Assembly: GCF_026870155.1 (NCBI RefSeq)
Contig: NZ_CP113975.1
Span: 4,030,001 to 4,094,000 of the forward strand
DNA length: 64,000 nt
Reading direction: 5' to 3'
Origin: Flavobacterium marginilacus
Lineage (GTDB): Bacteria; Bacteroidota; Bacteroidia; Flavobacteriales; Flavobacteriaceae
Shown piece after piece: positions 27,151-35,878 of this stretch (positions are counted from its first letter, which is position 1; each line of letters begins with the position of its first letter). The notes beneath the pieces were generated by a model. That model saw only the letters and a list, made by a program, of their open reading frames with translations. It searched no databases and was not told where the DNA came from. The position numbers and the translations under genes are program-made.

Positions 27151-27962
27151 TACTTTAAAATGTAACGCTGAATTACCTCGGCAACACCATGATTATTATT
27201 GGATGCCACAATAACATCGCCAAACTCTCTTAATTCTGCATCAACATTATCAACCCAAACACCCAGTCCAGCATACTGCACCATCGTCAAATCGTTTCCT
27301 GCATTTCCAACGGCTATGATTTCACTTTGATGAATATTGAGTTTTTCGGCCAAAATCTGAATTGCAGCTCCTTTATCAATTCCATTTGGTGCAGCTTCCA
27401 GAAAAAAGGGTTTTGACATACACACACTCAAATCCGGCATAGCATTTTTCAATACTGGTTCAACGCTTTTAAGATAACTTGGCTCTTCCAGCAATAAACA
27501 TTTTACAGCCGAAGTTGTTACAGCATCTTTAAAACTAGGAACAATCACAAGTTCCATACCAGTGATAGTACTTTCAATATCAATATATTCTGAATGTCTT
27601 TCACTAATAATCTGTTCGCCCAAATAAGTAATAATATGAGTATTGTTCTGCTGGCTGAAATCGTAAAGAGAATGTATTTGTTCTTTGGTCAAAGCGTGCT
27701 CAAAAAGCACTTTATCCTCTTTCAAATCAGTAATCGTCGAACCATTAAACGAAATCATATAGGAATTATAATAATCCATTTTCAGTTCTTTGGCATATTC
27801 TGTCATAGCCGATGTTGGTCTGCCCGAAGCTAAAACCACATAAACTCCCATCTCCTGGGCTTTAAAAATCATTTCTTTATTCTCATCAGATATGATATGA
27901 TCGTCGTTTAAAAGCGTATCATCCATATCCACAACAATCATTTTGTATTGTACTTCTTTCAT
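27150..27962 (-). CDS. Cof-type HAD-superfamily hydrolase
   Basis: The 270-residue HAD phosphatase has motif I DMDDT (residues 12-16), motif II in VLASGRPTSAM, Lys198 in GIDKGAAIQILAEKL and motif IV GNAGNDLTMVQYAG. The C2B cap and length match the Cof subfamily, which dephosphorylates sugar phosphates or cofactors such as FMN and pyridoxal phosphate. It is the first gene of a two-gene unit with the acetyltransferase. In motif IV the usual GD-x3-D reads GN-x3-D; this variant is known in the family. Confidence 0.9.
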   Translation of the reverse strand: MKEVQYKMIVVDMDDTLLNDDHIISDENKEMIFKAQEMGVYVVLASGRPTSAMTEYAKELKMDYYNSYMISFNGSTITDLKEDKVLFEHALTKEQIHSLYDFSQQNNTHIITYLGEQIISERHSEYIDIESTITGMELVIVPSFKDAVTTSAVKCLLLEEPSYLKSVEPVLKNAMPDLSVCMSKPFFLEAAPNGIDKGAAIQILAEKLNIHQSEIIAVGNAGNDLTMVQYAGLGVWVDNVDAELREFGDVIVASNNNHGVAEVIQRYILK

Positions 27963-27983
27963 TATAAAATTATTATATTATAA

Positions 27984-28017
27984 AAAGACCCTGATACTAA
28001 TACGTCCCAAGGTCTTT
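27984..28017 (-). terminator. probable terminator of the DUF2007 gene
   Basis: Read on the minus strand, AAAGACC pairs with GGTCTTT (9 of 10 pairs when extended) and is followed by TTTATA. It starts about 30 bases after the stop of the small minus-strand gene. Confidence 0.55.
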
Positions 28018-28045
28018 CAAAAAAAATTAAATCAATTTAATTTAA

Positions 28046-28264
28046 CTAGATACTCAACCTAAATTCCTCGATAACCGGATTTGCTTTTGCAAAATCAGTT
28101 TCCTGAATAAATACTTCAACAGCTGAATCTGAATTTGGAAATCCTGACATTCTAGCCGACTGAATATTATTTTTAACCGTGGTTTCAACACCAGCAGCTT
28201 CTATTTTCTCCTGCAGAGCCAATGCTAAAATTTCACTTCCCGAAAATACTTTCATTAATCCCAT
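28046..28264 (-). CDS. DUF2007 family protein
   Basis: A 72-residue protein with the short alpha/beta pattern of DUF2007 (MKVFSGSEILALALQEKIEA, then VEVFIQETDFAKANPVIEEF). This fold is related to the GlnB-like hairpin and is annotated as a putative signal-transducing protein; no biochemical role is known. It is probably co-transcribed with the alpha/beta hydrolase gene 33 bases upstream. Confidence 0.82.
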   Translation of the reverse strand: MGLMKVFSGSEILALALQEKIEAAGVETTVKNNIQSARMSGFPNSDSAVEVFIQETDFAKANPVIEEFRLSI

Positions 28265-28297
28265 GATGTTCTATTTTTTAATTATTGTTATCTAAAT

Positions 28298-29116
28298 CTA
28301 TTTTTGCATCAAAATTTTGAGCTTATCTTTGTAATCTGCATTCTGATTCATCAGTAAATGATCCTGGTTTTCCAATGGATAAAAATGACTCTCTTTATGT
28401 AACAATTTGCTCAATCTTACCGAATTCTCAATTGGTATTAAATAATCCTGTTTTCCATGAAATATAAAAACAGGAACTTTTACATTTGCCAAAAAAAGAT
28501 TAGTTTCAATTTTAAACTTCTTGAATAAATCAGGAATATATGGAATTCTTGTATTTGAAAATTCTAAAAAATTGTAATACGGAGATTGTAAAATTAACAT
28601 TTTAGGCTTATTCTTTGAAGCTAACCAAGCAGCAAAACCTGTACCAATTGAATATCCAATTATAACTACGTCCTTTTCTTCATACCGTTCCAGAATGTTT
28701 TTATAGGCAAAAGAAAGATCTTTCAGAACTTGTTGTTCATTTTCTATTTTTCCTTCGCTCTTCCCAAAACCTCTATAATCCAAGATAAAAATATCATATC
28801 CTAAATCTGTGTAAATAGATGCTATATCTCCCCAAGTATCTAATGACCCCGAATTTCCATGCAAATAAAAAACAATTCCCTTAGATTCTTTTGCTTTAAA
28901 TAATAATCCATTTAACTTTTTACCATCAAAAGATTTTACATTTATTTCTTCAAATTCTTGTTGGTATTGGAACTTATAATTTTCAGGTAATTTAGAACCA
29001 GCAAAAATTATTTCTTCCTGATTAAAATAAATATAAGAGACAAAAAAGATATAAATTACCGCAATCACGCTAAAAGTTACTATCAATACAAATCTAATCG
29101 TTTTCAATATCTCCAT
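28298..29116 (-). CDS. membrane-anchored alpha/beta hydrolase
   Basis: The 272-residue protein has an N-terminal membrane helix (about 9-29) and then an alpha/beta-hydrolase fold of the FrsA/BEM46 type. HGNSG marks the oxyanion region, GYSIG holds the nucleophile serine, and FIFHGKQDYLIP and ENQDHLL supply the Asp and His. It would hydrolyse an ester or peptide-like bond near the membrane. The substrate is unknown. It lies upstream of the DUF2007 gene on the same strand. Confidence 0.88.
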   Translation of the reverse strand: MEILKTIRFVLIVTFSVIAVIYIFFVSYIYFNQEEIIFAGSKLPENYKFQYQQEFEEINVKSFDGKKLNGLLFKAKESKGIVFYLHGNSGSLDTWGDIASIYTDLGYDIFILDYRGFGKSEGKIENEQQVLKDLSFAYKNILERYEEKDVVIIGYSIGTGFAAWLASKNKPKMLILQSPYYNFLEFSNTRIPYIPDLFKKFKIETNLFLANVKVPVFIFHGKQDYLIPIENSVRLSKLLHKESHFYPLENQDHLLMNQNADYKDKLKILMQK

Positions 29117-29187
29117 ATACCATTTTAGTTACCGCCCTAAATAGCTTATGACCTTACTATTTACATATAAAACTTGAATGATAATCT

Positions 29188-29907
29188 CTATTCTTCTTCA
29201 TTATCATCAATTTCCTCATCTTCTTCTTCAAAATCATCAATATCATGAAATACAGATTCCTCCTCATCGAAATCATCTTCATCTTCGTCATATTCCTCTT
29301 CAAAATCAAAAACATAAGGCTCAACCAGCATTTTTTCGGCCAAAATTTCAATTCTTTCCGTTAACTGATCGGTAAAAATGATACGCTGCGTTTTGGCAAT
29401 GCTATTTGATATCCGCATTATTTTTGGTTCATGGCGGAGTTTCAAAATAGAATCGGCATCATCAAGTATAAACATTCTTAATCGGTTTACATTATAACCG
29501 GCAGTAGAAAACATATCACTTAATTTAGCAGGAGTTCCTATAAGCACATCAATCCCTGCTGAAATATAGTTTTTATCATAATCCATATCTCCTTTTTCAT
29601 GAACACCATAAACTCTCAAATTAGTGAATTTTCCAAGATTTTCAAAAAGCTCTTCCATTGCGAGAACCTTAGCTTTATCTTCTACAATAATTAAAGCACG
29701 AGGCGACTCTTCACCTTCACAAACCAGCTGCTGGATAACATTCAATACAATAGTTGTTGATTTTCCTGAACCCTTTGAAGAAACAATAATTGCATCTGCA
29801 CCGCTTTTTATAGTTGAAAAAGTTTCTTTCTGCATATCGTTTGCTTCTGTGAGCCCGCTATCGATTAAGGCTTCCTGCAATACTTGGTTTATTTTTTTTA
29901 ATTTCAT
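29188..29907 (-). CDS. DEAD-like helicase core lacking the second RecA domain
   Basis: About 239 residues. A Q-motif-like start (ANDMQKETFSTIKSG) is followed by Walker A SSKGSGKST and a motif Ib-like GTPAKLSD. Motif II reads DDAD instead of DEAD, and motif III is not clear. The helicase C-terminal RecA domain is absent and is replaced by an extremely acidic tail (last 35 residues mostly Asp/Glu). ATG 29907 is preferred; the longer start at 29934 would translate into a palindromic repeat. It may bind ATP and RNA without unwinding. Function unknown. Confidence 0.82.
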   Translation of the reverse strand: MKLKKINQVLQEALIDSGLTEANDMQKETFSTIKSGADAIIVSSKGSGKSTTIVLNVIQQLVCEGEESPRALIIVEDKAKVLAMEELFENLGKFTNLRVYGVHEKGDMDYDKNYISAGIDVLIGTPAKLSDMFSTAGYNVNRLRMFILDDADSILKLRHEPKIMRISNSIAKTQRIIFTDQLTERIEILAEKMLVEPYVFDFEEEYDEDEDDFDEEESVFHDIDDFEEEDEEIDDNEEE

Positions 29908-29916
29908 TTTTTTTAT

Positions 29917-30006
29917 GCTATAAGCTTTAGGCATTAAGCCGTAAGCAAATTGATTATTCGTATTTTTTCAGCTTTTGCTTAGAGCATAACGCCTAAAGCT
30001 TATAGC
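29917..30006. repeat. intergenic palindrome (GCTATAAGCTTTAGGC)
   Basis: GCTATAAGCTTTAGGC (29917-29932) and GCCTAAAGCTTATAGC (29991-30006) are exact inverted 16-mers. Pairing continues imperfectly inward (AGGCATTAAGCCGTAAGCAAA against TTTGCTTAGAGCATAACGCCT), giving arms of nearly 40 bases. It fills almost the whole gap between the regulator gene and the DEAD-like gene. Confidence 0.8.
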
Positions 30007-30013
30007 TTTCTAT

Positions 30014-31177
30014 TTATTTGCTTGCGAAAGCGTTAACATCACTTTCAGAAATTTCGTTTCCTCCAAGGATTATCAAGCGTTCAATCACGTTTCTTAATTC
30101 ACGAATATTACCTGTCCAGTCGTATTCCTGCAGCTGACGGACTGCATCGGCAGAGAAGTGTTTAACTGCATTTCCCTGTTCACCGGCAATTTTGGAAGCA
30201 AAATGCTCTATCAGTGCCGGAATATCAGCCCTTCTGTCATTTAAGGAAGGCACTTTAATGAGAATAACTGCCAAACGATGATATAAATCTTCTCTAAATC
30301 GGCCTTCTGCTATTTCAACTTTTAAATCTTTATTGGTGGCAGCAATCACACGGACATCAATTTTTATATCGCTGTCAGCTCCCACGCGTGTAATGATTCC
30401 TTCCTGCAAAGCCCTCAGAACTTTGGCCTGAGCCGACAGACTCATATCACCAATTTCATCTAAGAAAATAGTTCCTTTGTTTGCTGCTTCAAATTTCCCA
30501 GCACGATCTTTCACTGCCGATGTAAAAGCACCTTTTACATGCCCGAACAATTCGCTTTCAATCAATTCACTAGGTATCGCAGCACAATTCACTTCGACCA
30601 TAGGAGCAGCAGAACGTTCACTTTTATCGTGCAGCTGATGAGCGACTAATTCCTTTCCTGTTCCATTTGGTCCGGTAATCAAAACTCTTGCATCGGTGGG
30701 AGCGACTTTATCAATCATTATTTTTACTAGATTGATAGGTTCGCAGTCTCCAATTATTTCGTATTTTTTACTGACTTTCTTTTTTAAAATTTTATTTTCG
30801 ACAGCCAGTTTTTTCCTGTCCAAAGCATTTCGGACTGTATTCAGCAGGCGGTTTAAATCCGGCGGTTTTGAGATATAGTCAAATGCCCCAAGGCGCATCG
30901 TATTAATCGCCGTTTCCATATCTCCATGACCTGAAATCATTACGATAGGAACTTCAGTATCAATCTTTTTTACCGCTTCCAGCAATTCTACGCCGTCCAT
31001 TTTTGGCATTTTTATGTCGCATAAAACCAAATCATAGTCGTTTTCTTTTATTTTTCCAAACCCTATAACACCATCTTCGGCGACATCAACTTCATAAGAC
31101 TCATTTTCTTCACAGAGTATTTTGGCTAACACTCTCCTGATTGCTTCTTCGTCTTCAATAATCAGTATTTTACTCAT
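30014..31177 (-). CDS. NtrC-like sigma-54 response regulator without DNA-binding domain
   Basis: The 387-residue protein has a receiver domain (phospho-acceptor Asp54 in LVLCDIKMP) and an AAA+ sigma-54 activator domain (Walker A GPNGTGKE 169-176, ELFGHVKGAFTSA, Walker B LDEIGDM). It stops right after the AAA+ domain (SESDVNAFASK), so the Fis-type helix-turn-helix is missing. GAFTGA is changed to GAFTSA (216-221). Flavobacterial homologues of this length exist, so it is not a frameshift. It may activate sigma-54 from solution or regulate by protein contact. The kinase is not adjacent. Confidence 0.9.
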   Translation of the reverse strand: MSKILIIEDEEAIRRVLAKILCEENESYEVDVAEDGVIGFGKIKENDYDLVLCDIKMPKMDGVELLEAVKKIDTEVPIVMISGHGDMETAINTMRLGAFDYISKPPDLNRLLNTVRNALDRKKLAVENKILKKKVSKKYEIIGDCEPINLVKIMIDKVAPTDARVLITGPNGTGKELVAHQLHDKSERSAAPMVEVNCAAIPSELIESELFGHVKGAFTSAVKDRAGKFEAANKGTIFLDEIGDMSLSAQAKVLRALQEGIITRVGADSDIKIDVRVIAATNKDLKVEIAEGRFREDLYHRLAVILIKVPSLNDRRADIPALIEHFASKIAGEQGNAVKHFSADAVRQLQEYDWTGNIRELRNVIERLIILGGNEISESDVNAFASK

Positions 31178-31180
31178 ATT

Positions 31181-31349
31181 TTTTAAGTTTCTGAGTTTCT
31201 AAGCTTCTAAGTTTCTAAGCTTTTCCCAAAAACTTAGCAACTTATCAACTTAGCCACTTTTTTTTAAAAATACACTCAAATTCTAAGCTTTCCATTAATC
31301 TATAAAACTAAAAAACTTAGCAACTCAGCTACTTAGTAACTTAGCAGCT
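31181..31349. repeat. intergenic phrase repeat (AAGTTTCTAAG / CTTAGCAACTT)
   Basis: The spacer consists of variants of one 11-base phrase in direct and then inverted orientation. AAGTTTCTGAGTTTCTAAGC and TTCTAAGTTTCTAAGCTTTT are followed by CTTAGCAACTTATCAACTTA and later by CTTAGCAACTCAGCTACTTA and GTAACTTAGCAGCTTC. The copies can pair as a long imperfect stem. It covers essentially the whole gap between two minus-strand genes. Confidence 0.72.
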
Positions 31350-31350
31350 T

Positions 31351-32667
31351 CTAATATTTAAGCCATTTATATAACTCTTTCCAGCTTGGTTTTTTGCCAT
31401 ACATCAAAATTCCAACACGGTAAATCTTGGCAGCAAACCAAACCACGCCAAAAAATGTACCGAATAACAAAGATACGGAAATTGCAATCTGCCACCATGG
31501 CACACCAAAAGGAATACGCATCAGCATCACTATAGGAGATGTCAGAGGAATCATTGAAAAAACCACGGCAACTGTCCCGTGAGGATTATTTATTACTGTA
31601 AAAAAACCAATATAAACACTCAGCATCAACGGCATTATAATCGGTAAAAGGAACTGCTGTGAATCTGTCTGATTATCAACTGCGGCACCAATCGCTGCGT
31701 AAAAAGAACTATACAAAAAATAACCTCCAATAAAATACACAACAAAACCAATCAGGATGCCGGCAATAGGAAGATTCCATATTTCTTTAATATACATTTG
31801 GGCAGTACCGGTCAATTCCTGTTGTGCTGCGTGCATGATTTCTGGAGAAACCCTAGATGTGGGACCAATATTTACTCCAAAAAAAGCCGAAGCTGCAAAC
31901 ATTAATGACAAACCAATTACAGTCCAAATCAAAAACTGCAGTAATCCAGCCAATGAAGTTCCTATTATTTTTCCCATCATCAATTGGAAAGGTTTAACCG
32001 AAGATATTATAATTTCAACAATACGGTTGGTTTTCTCTTCGATCACGCTCCGCATCACCATATTCCCATAAATAATAATAAACATCATAATAAGATAACC
32101 AAAAGCCCCTCCTATTCCAATTTTAATTTCATTAAGTCCTCTAAGACTTTCTTCGCCAGAGGCTTTTGATAATTTAAAAACCACTTGAGCTTTGGCTTTT
32201 CTAATTGCTAAAGTATCCAAATGTGCTAATTCCAGATTATTCTTGGTTAACTTGTCTGCAATAATTCCTTGTGTACTTTCGATAAAGCCAATACTTGGGC
32301 TTTCATTAGAAACCAGCTGAATTTTAGTTTCCAGCTCTTTGCTATTAACCGTTTTAGGAACATACAGCAAGGCTTCAAAATTTTCTTTAACAATACTGTC
32401 TTTCAAAAACTGGATGTCTATTTTAGATAAATCCAAGTATTTATAATCACCATTTTTATTATTTAATGCCATAAACTCATTAACAAACAAACCCGATTCG
32501 TCATGAATCGCAATAAGTTTAGTATCTGGCTTCATGGAACTTAAATACGTAATAAAAGCAGTAATTGCAACAAACAGCAAAGGACTTAAAAATGTCATCA
32601 CAATAAACGACTTATTGCGTACCTTGGCTATAAACTCTCTTTTTATAATTAATGATATAATACTCAT
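31351..32667 (-). CDS. ABC transporter permease (NatB/ABC-2 type)
   Basis: The 438-residue protein has an N-terminal membrane helix, a roughly 150-residue soluble extracytoplasmic domain, and five or six C-terminal helices. This is the ABC-2/NatB arrangement (YGNMVMRSVIEEKTNRIVEIIISSVKPFQLMMGKI is the conserved cytoplasmic loop, shown from about residue 220). It pairs with the ATPase encoded upstream to export Na+ or an unknown substrate. A 179-base repeat-bearing spacer separates the two genes. Confidence 0.9.
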   Translation of the reverse strand: MSIISLIIKREFIAKVRNKSFIVMTFLSPLLFVAITAFITYLSSMKPDTKLIAIHDESGLFVNEFMALNNKNGDYKYLDLSKIDIQFLKDSIVKENFEALLYVPKTVNSKELETKIQLVSNESPSIGFIESTQGIIADKLTKNNLELAHLDTLAIRKAKAQVVFKLSKASGEESLRGLNEIKIGIGGAFGYLIMMFIIIYGNMVMRSVIEEKTNRIVEIIISSVKPFQLMMGKIIGTSLAGLLQFLIWTVIGLSLMFAASAFFGVNIGPTSRVSPEIMHAAQQELTGTAQMYIKEIWNLPIAGILIGFVVYFIGGYFLYSSFYAAIGAAVDNQTDSQQFLLPIIMPLMLSVYIGFFTVINNPHGTVAVVFSMIPLTSPIVMLMRIPFGVPWWQIAISVSLLFGTFFGVVWFAAKIYRVGILMYGKKPSWKELYKWLKY

Positions 32668-32770
32668 TTTTGATTTACGATTTATGGTATACGAATTACG
32701 ATATTCTCATATACGATTTACGATGTTGGAAATACGAAGTATGATTCGTGATTTTAATTTTTCTAATATT
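32668..32770. repeat. intergenic phrase repeat (TACGATTTACGAT)
   Basis: Variants of the phrase TACGATTTACGA or TACGAATTACGA recur four or five times (GATTTACGATTTATGGTATA, CGAATTACGATA, ATACGATTTACGATG, GAAATACGAAGTATGATTCG). It is a third phrase type in this stretch of minus-strand genes and lies between the two ABC transporter genes. Confidence 0.6.
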
Positions 32771-32846
32771 TGATTAAACAAAATACTATTTCAAAAATCA
32801 AACATCCTCAATTCCATATCCTATATCAAATATCTTACCTCGTATA

Positions 32847-33767
32847 TTATTTACTAACTGTCTGGATAAAAATATCATTCACACTAGGGATTTTTTCGAC
32901 AAAATGGGTTACTTGTCCGCGTTGTGTCAAGACATGCAGCAGCTCATTTGGTGAAGCATTTCCAATTTGAATTTCTAATTTTATTTCATCGTTTAATGAT
33001 TTAAAATTTGCCGACCCAACCTTAAATTTCTGAGTAATATCAAACATCAGACCTTCCACATTGTCTGACAATATACCTACTTCAAAACTATTGGTTTTGA
33101 ATTGTCTTTTTACATCAATCAGCTTGCCTTCAATCAGCTTGTTCGATTTATGAATCAGTGCAATATGATCGCACAGTTCCTCTACGCTTTCCATTCTGTG
33201 GGTCGAAAAAATAATCGTTGCTCCATCTTCTTTCAATGCTAAAATCTCGTCTTTAATCACATTGGCATTTACTGGATCAAAACCAGAAAAAGGCTCATCA
33301 AAAATCAACAATTTAGGTTTGTGCAGAACGCAGACCACAAACTGAATTTTCTGCGCCATTCCTTTTGAAAGTTCTTGAATTTTCTTGTTCCACCATCCCT
33401 GAATTCCAAGACGGTCAAACCAATATTCAAGCTGTTTTTTGGCCTCAGCCTTAGACAATCCTTTCATTTGTGCCAAATACAGGCACTGCTCCCCGACTTT
33501 CATAGTGCTGTATAAACCTCTCTCTTCGGGAAGATAACCAATATGCTGAATGTGTTTTGGCAGCAGTTTTTCACCGTCAAGGATGATTTCACCGCTGTCT
33601 GGCATCGTAATCTGATTGATGATTCGGATCAGCGAAGTTTTCCCAGCTCCATTTGGACCCAAAAGTCCGTATATGCTTCCTTTCGGCACATTTAATGATA
33701 CCTCGTTAAGCGCAACATAATCACCATATTGCTTTATGACTTTATTTACTTCAAGAATACTGCTCAC
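32847..33767 (-). CDS. ABC transporter ATP-binding protein (NatA-like)
   Basis: The 306-residue ATPase has Walker A GPNGAGKT (38-45), signature LSKGMAQ, Walker B LLIFDEP, and the H-loop STHRME. A C-terminal DUF4162-type domain follows the ATPase core, typical of NatA and drug-export ATPases. It energises the permease encoded next. The signature reads LSKGM in place of LSGGQ, which is common in this subfamily. Confidence 0.93.
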   Translation of the reverse strand: MSSILEVNKVIKQYGDYVALNEVSLNVPKGSIYGLLGPNGAGKTSLIRIINQITMPDSGEIILDGEKLLPKHIQHIGYLPEERGLYSTMKVGEQCLYLAQMKGLSKAEAKKQLEYWFDRLGIQGWWNKKIQELSKGMAQKIQFVVCVLHKPKLLIFDEPFSGFDPVNANVIKDEILALKEDGATIIFSTHRMESVEELCDHIALIHKSNKLIEGKLIDVKRQFKTNSFEVGILSDNVEGLMFDITQKFKVGSANFKSLNDEIKLEIQIGNASPNELLHVLTQRGQVTHFVEKIPSVNDIFIQTVSK

Positions 33768-33938
33768 ATCTAATTTTTTAGAATTGCAAAAATAGTTAAT
33801 TCGTGCTGATTATGGCAGGATTATTACACAAAAACCAATGATTTGAGCCTTTTGCCAGCCATAGCGGATAAAAACCTCTGAAAAAAGAGCATTCCTTTTC
33901 AAGCCTTTCAAAAGATTAAATTATAAAATGATTTTTCA

Positions 33939-34015
33939 GGAGCTAAATCCAGCTGTCCGTTATATCTGTGTGCCTGAACCCCAGGCACACAGGATGCCAC
34001 TCCCATCTGGGCTAA
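33939..34015. repeat. dispersed intergenic repeat, copy 2
   Basis: The borders match copy 1 at 19196-19293. The core is a perfect hairpin: CTGTGTGCCTG (33966-33976), loop AACCC, CAGGCACACAG (33982-33992). The rest of the 33768-34206 spacer is AT-rich, without a gene or clear promoter. Confidence 0.72.
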
Positions 34016-34206
34016 GTAGAACATTAGGAATTTTAAGAACTTTTAGCTTAAAATTGTTCTTTGACGATTTGTAAAAAATTGTTTATATATTAGCATTAAA
34101 GAAAGTTTGGTATTTATTGTATTTTTTTAAACCGATTCAGCCCATTTGATTTTACTTTTATCAGACATATTGACAAGTTAGTGACCATTTTTTAAACATA
34201 GCTTTA

Positions 34207-35031
34207 ATGAACAACGAATTTGCTAATCCCGAAAAATACTTTAAAGAATTTTCTTCAAGAATTCTAACATTCATTGCTAATTATCGGTCAGAAGTTTTAG
34301 GTCATATTTATTCCGATGATAGATTCAACAAAGAAGATGAAAAGTTTTTTTTTACAATCGTATTAAAAACGCTTAACACATTTGAGACTGCAAACATATT
34401 TATTAGAAATTTTGATAGTTCAAGAGATTTCCAGATTTCACTATACATTCTCATTAGAGCGATTTTAAATGATATTTTGATTGCTGAGTATGTGATTGTT
34501 CAACCAGAAAATGATGAAGAACGAATCAAACTTATTAACCAAATAAATTTTGATCATTTAAAACATATTATATCAACATTAAAAGTCGAAAAAGAAGCAA
34601 GGAAATTAACTGAATCAGAATATCAAAAAGAAATTCGAGATTTAAAAAATAGCTTTGAAAAATATTTCAATGAAGATGGCACAGACAAAATTATCCCACT
34701 GCGTACTTCAGTTCAAAATTTAGTAAAATCGATGTTAGAAAAATCTAACGATGAAAGATCACATAAATTAATTTCAGCAGCTTACATTCTTTATAACTCT
34801 TTTTCTAAACTTGAACATTACGGGGAATTAAGTTTTGCCTTAGTCAACATCGTTTATCATGACTCAAAACAACAAAGATTGACAAATGAGTTATTTAATT
34901 CGGTAAAAGTAATTGTCGCCGCTCTAAATAATTACTGTAAGTTATGGGACGATTTGAAAATCAATTATGAAAAATTAAATAATTTAGAGATTGAAATTTT
35001 GAAAATGCTCCCAAATCAAAACGGCCACTAA
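34207..35031 (+). CDS. hypothetical alpha-helical protein, accessory
   Basis: A 274-residue, largely helical, charged soluble protein with no recognised domain, no signal peptide and no membrane segment. Blocks such as FKEFSSRILTFIANYRSEVL and a C-terminal HYGELSFALVNIVYHDS suggest a family of orphan proteins often found in variable regions. It is directly followed by an attC-like folded element whose left arm contains its stop codon, as in gene cassettes. Function unknown; lateral acquisition is plausible. Confidence 0.7.
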   Translation: MNNEFANPEKYFKEFSSRILTFIANYRSEVLGHIYSDDRFNKEDEKFFFTIVLKTLNTFETANIFIRNFDSSRDFQISLYILIRAILNDILIAEYVIVQPENDEERIKLINQINFDHLKHIISTLKVEKEARKLTESEYQKEIRDLKNSFEKYFNEDGTDKIIPLRTSVQNLVKSMLEKSNDERSHKLISAAYILYNSFSKLEHYGELSFALVNIVYHDSKQQRLTNELFNSVKVIVAALNNYCKLWDDLKINYEKLNNLEIEILKMLPNQNGH

Positions 35032-35161
35032 CTGGCGTTCCAAGAAATTTCCGGGTTTCCGATAGCCGAAAGTTGCGGTTTCACGAAGAAATATTATCTT
35101 CGGCAGAGAGAACTCAGTTCGCTCTGATCATTAACTTCGTGGAGTAGCGTAACGTTATGTG
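35026..35161 (+). other. structured attC-like element after the orphan gene
   Basis: The outer arms CACTAAC (35026-35032) and GTTATGTG (35154-35161) pair with one bulged T, like the R boxes of integron attC sites. Inside, CACGAAG (35082-35088) pairs with CTTCGTG (35135-35141) and extends with G-U pairs. A hairpin CAGAGAGAAC-TCA-GTTCGCTCTG (35104-35126) forms the tip. The element overlaps the stop codon of the upstream gene, as cassette attC sites do. No integrase is in the window, so this is a structural resemblance only. Confidence 0.45.
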
Positions 35162-35188
35162 AGATGCCCGACCAAAACTACTAAAATT

Positions 35189-35272
35189 ATGAAGTTAACC
35201 TTATTTTGTGTGATTATTTCAATGCTCAATAGTTTTCAAAATCAAAACAAACGATTCATTATCAAACAGTAA
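35189..35272 (+). pseudogene. short signal-peptide-like ORF, possible gene remnant
   Basis: A 27-codon frame beginning MKLTLFCVIISMLNSF, which reads like the first part of a secreted protein and then stops. It begins 27 bases after the attC-like element, where the next cassette gene would be expected. It may be a decayed gene or chance. The spacer to 35459 shows nothing else. Confidence 0.3.
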
Positions 35273-35459
35273 TTATATTTTATTTTTAGATAAAGTTAAT
35301 GAAAACAGTAATTCTAGTGTCGATTCAAATTGGTTATAATTAAAAAAAAACATGCACACCGCTTAGGAATTTTCAAACATTTTAAGTTTACTAGAATTAT
35401 AACTTTTACTTTATTTAACAGAAAACTTATCTTTAACTTTCTATACACTCAAATTAACT

Positions 35460-35873
35460 ATGCAATTTAAATATTCCATTTGCCATCCTGATAAAAAAGA
35501 TATAGAATACAGAAATAATCCAATTTCAGACAAAGATGTATTGAAAATAGCCGAAAACTATCCTTGGATTCAGCAATTAAATCTTTCCGATTCTATCAAT
35601 GAAGTTTATTACAGTCCATCTTTAGATTTTAATTGTATTGAAAACGGACAGAGTTTTTGTTTGACTGCAATATATGATGACCAAAAAAAACTGGCATTCT
35701 CAATATGGTATAATCGACCAAAAAAGGTTAAAGTACTATTTGGTTTATTTGGCGAATCGGAAAAATTGATTGTTGATGATTATTGGTCATTAAATATTGA
35801 AGATGCATTAAAATACCTTCAATATTTTGTAGAAGGAAACTATCAAAAAATTGAAGAATTGTATAAAAAATAA
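35460..35873 (+). CDS. hypothetical protein
   Basis: A 137-residue soluble protein with alternating strands and helices, rich in Tyr, Lys and Asp, and no recognised domain (FSIWYNRPKKVKVLFGLFGE in the middle, IEDALKYLQYFVEGNYQKI at the end). No signal peptide. It is followed 5 bases later by an NTF2-like gene, so the two are probably translated from one mRNA. It could be an immunity-type or other accessory protein, but there is no direct support. Confidence 0.65.
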   Translation: MQFKYSICHPDKKDIEYRNNPISDKDVLKIAENYPWIQQLNLSDSINEVYYSPSLDFNCIENGQSFCLTAIYDDQKKLAFSIWYNRPKKVKVLFGLFGESEKLIVDDYWSLNIEDALKYLQYFVEGNYQKIEELYKK

Positions 35874-35878
35874 CAATC

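Noticed and set aside
29908-29934. N-terminal extension of the DEAD-like protein (MPKAYSIKK)
   Set aside because: These codons are translated palindrome DNA; ATG 29907 gives a normal start.
29917-32770. Possible CRISPR array because of recurring short phrases
   Set aside because: Repeat units are short, variable and inverted, with no constant-length spacers and no cas genes.
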